Shown here piece after piece: positions 5,165-5,418 of a stretch of DNA of 5,418 nt. The stretch comes from Clostridia bacterium (GTDB taxonomy: Bacteria > Bacillota_A > Clostridia > Oscillospirales > Butyricicoccaceae): contig JAFYMZ010000186.1 in assembly GCA_017548175.1 (NCBI GenBank), positions 1-5,418 of the forward strand. The letters run 5' to 3'. The notes beneath the pieces are model-generated. The model was not told the DNA's origin, searched no databases, and saw only the letters and a list, made by a program, of their open reading frames with translations. The first letter of the stretch is position 1, and each line of letters begins with the position of its first letter. Made by a program: the position numbers and the translations under genes.

Positions 5165-5193
5165 AGTGTAGCACTGCGGTCGGGATTTGTCAA
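5165..5193 (-). promoter_or_regulatory. Sigma-A-type promoter of the B12-riboswitch unit (extended -10)
   Basis: Minus-strand -35 TTGACA (5193-5188, consensus), a 17-nt spacer and -10 TACACT (5170-5165) preceded by TG at the extended -10 position (TGCTACACT). Transcription should start near 5158, about 17 nt before the aptamer's P1 stem. The -35 box begins one base after the U tract of the preceding terminator, so the upstream gene ends and this unit begins with no spare sequence. Confidence 0.87.
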
Positions 5194-5194
5194 T

Positions 5195-5222
5195 AAAAAA
5201 AAGCAGGTGCCGAAGCACCTGC
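5195..5222 (-). terminator. Intrinsic terminator (UUCG tetraloop) of the upstream membrane protein gene
   Basis: GCAGGTGC (5222-5215 on the minus strand) pairs perfectly with GCACCTGC (5210-5203) across a UUCG tetraloop, followed by eight U residues (5202-5195). The stem starts 8 nt past the stop codon of the gene at 5418-5231 and separates it from the B12-controlled unit. Confidence 0.95.
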
Positions 5223-5230
5223 CAAACGTT

Positions 5231-5418
5231 TTATTCTTGCGGGAGAAGCTTGTGTAAAGCGGCTCTGCAAACGACAAAGATCCCTGCCAGAATCAGGCAG
5301 GAAATAACCAATGCAACGGCAATGGCAGACCATGCGAACCACAGGGGTGTGGAATCCCCGACCAGCGATCCGCTGCGGATCGCATCCAGAAGAACGCCGC
5401 ACACCATCAGATGGCTGC
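5231..5418 (-). CDS. C-terminal part of a membrane protein of unknown function; 5' end outside the window
   Basis: An open frame enters from the window edge and ends at a TAA (5233-5231) just before a strong terminator. The 61 visible complete codons give SHLMVCGVLLDAI, then RSGSLVGDSTP, then a long hydrophobic segment starting at LWFAWSAIAVALV and ending near GIFVVCRAALHK, then LLPQE. This looks like one clear membrane helix near the C-terminus, perhaps with part of another before it, and a short cytoplasmic or external tail. An ATG at 5407-5405 is in frame, but nothing like a ribosome binding site precedes it, so it is probably internal. I do not recognise the family. Its position beside the B12-controlled unit does not imply a shared function, because the terminator and new promoter separate them. 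Confidence 0.62.
   Translation of the reverse strand, partial: SHLMVCGVLLDAIRSGSLVGDSTPLWFAWSAIAVALVISCLILAGIFVVCRAALHKLLPQE

Noticed and set aside
5190..5402. 70-codon minus-strand open frame covering the last gene and the terminator
   Set aside because: It runs through a perfect UUCG-loop terminator and the -35 box. A different frame gives a coherent membrane helix and a stop just before that terminator.
1..5418. tRNA or rRNA genes, CRISPR array, insertion sequence or phage remnants
   Set aside because: No cloverleaf-like segments, spaced repeats, transposase motifs or terminal inverted repeats were seen; the window looks like ordinary chromosome.

Overview
All credible genes in this window lie on the minus strand, so transcription runs from the high coordinates to the low ones. 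The DNA is GC-rich in the genes and strongly AT-rich in the gap at about 81-258. Gram-positive style ribosome binding sites (AAAGGAG, GGAGG), sigma-A-type promoters, intrinsic terminators with U tracts, and the gene set (TrmK, RqcH, an ECF transporter S component, a DUF4430 protein, a small DUF1858 redox-disulfide protein) suggest an anaerobic Clostridia member, most likely from the Oscillospiraceae/Ruminococcaceae (gut butyrate-producer type). That taxonomic placement is inference.

In order of transcription, the first feature is the tail of a membrane protein of unknown function (5418-5231), closed by a UUCG-loop terminator (5222-5195). Next comes a cobalamin-dependent unit: a promoter (TTGACA, 17 nt, TACACT with extended -10), a cobalamin riboswitch aptamer (about 5141-5003), an expression platform with competing antiterminator and terminator, a membrane-anchored DUF4430 protein (4919-4509), and an overlapping ECF transporter S component (4522-4004). 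A strong terminator (3991-3953) closes the unit. The likely job is capture and uptake of vitamin B12 or a related corrinoid, shut off when B12 is plentiful. No ATPase or EcfT gene is present, so a shared energising module elsewhere in the genome is inferred.

The second unit begins with an excellent promoter (TTGAAA, 17 nt, TATAAT) driving a 67-residue DUF1858 protein (3816-3613). A 10-bp hairpin follows, then a tightly packed set of three genes: trmK (tRNA m1A22 methyltransferase, non-ATG start), rqcH (ribosome-associated quality control, NFACT family) and a one-chain fusion of a GNAT acetyltransferase with an O6-alkylguanine-DNA alkyltransferase. trmK and rqcH overlap by 41 bases, and rqcH and the fusion gene overlap by one base (TGATG), so these three are probably translationally coupled. 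I see no promoter of their own, so they probably depend on readthrough of the hairpin.

After an AT-rich gap (81-258), the window ends with the first 26 complete codons of another minus-strand gene with a good ribosome binding site, possibly the ATP-pyrophosphatase type of GMP synthase. The observations most worth a second look are the B12-riboswitch/DUF4430/S-component module, the way its terminator stem carries the ribosome binding site, and the GNAT-alkyltransferase fusion.
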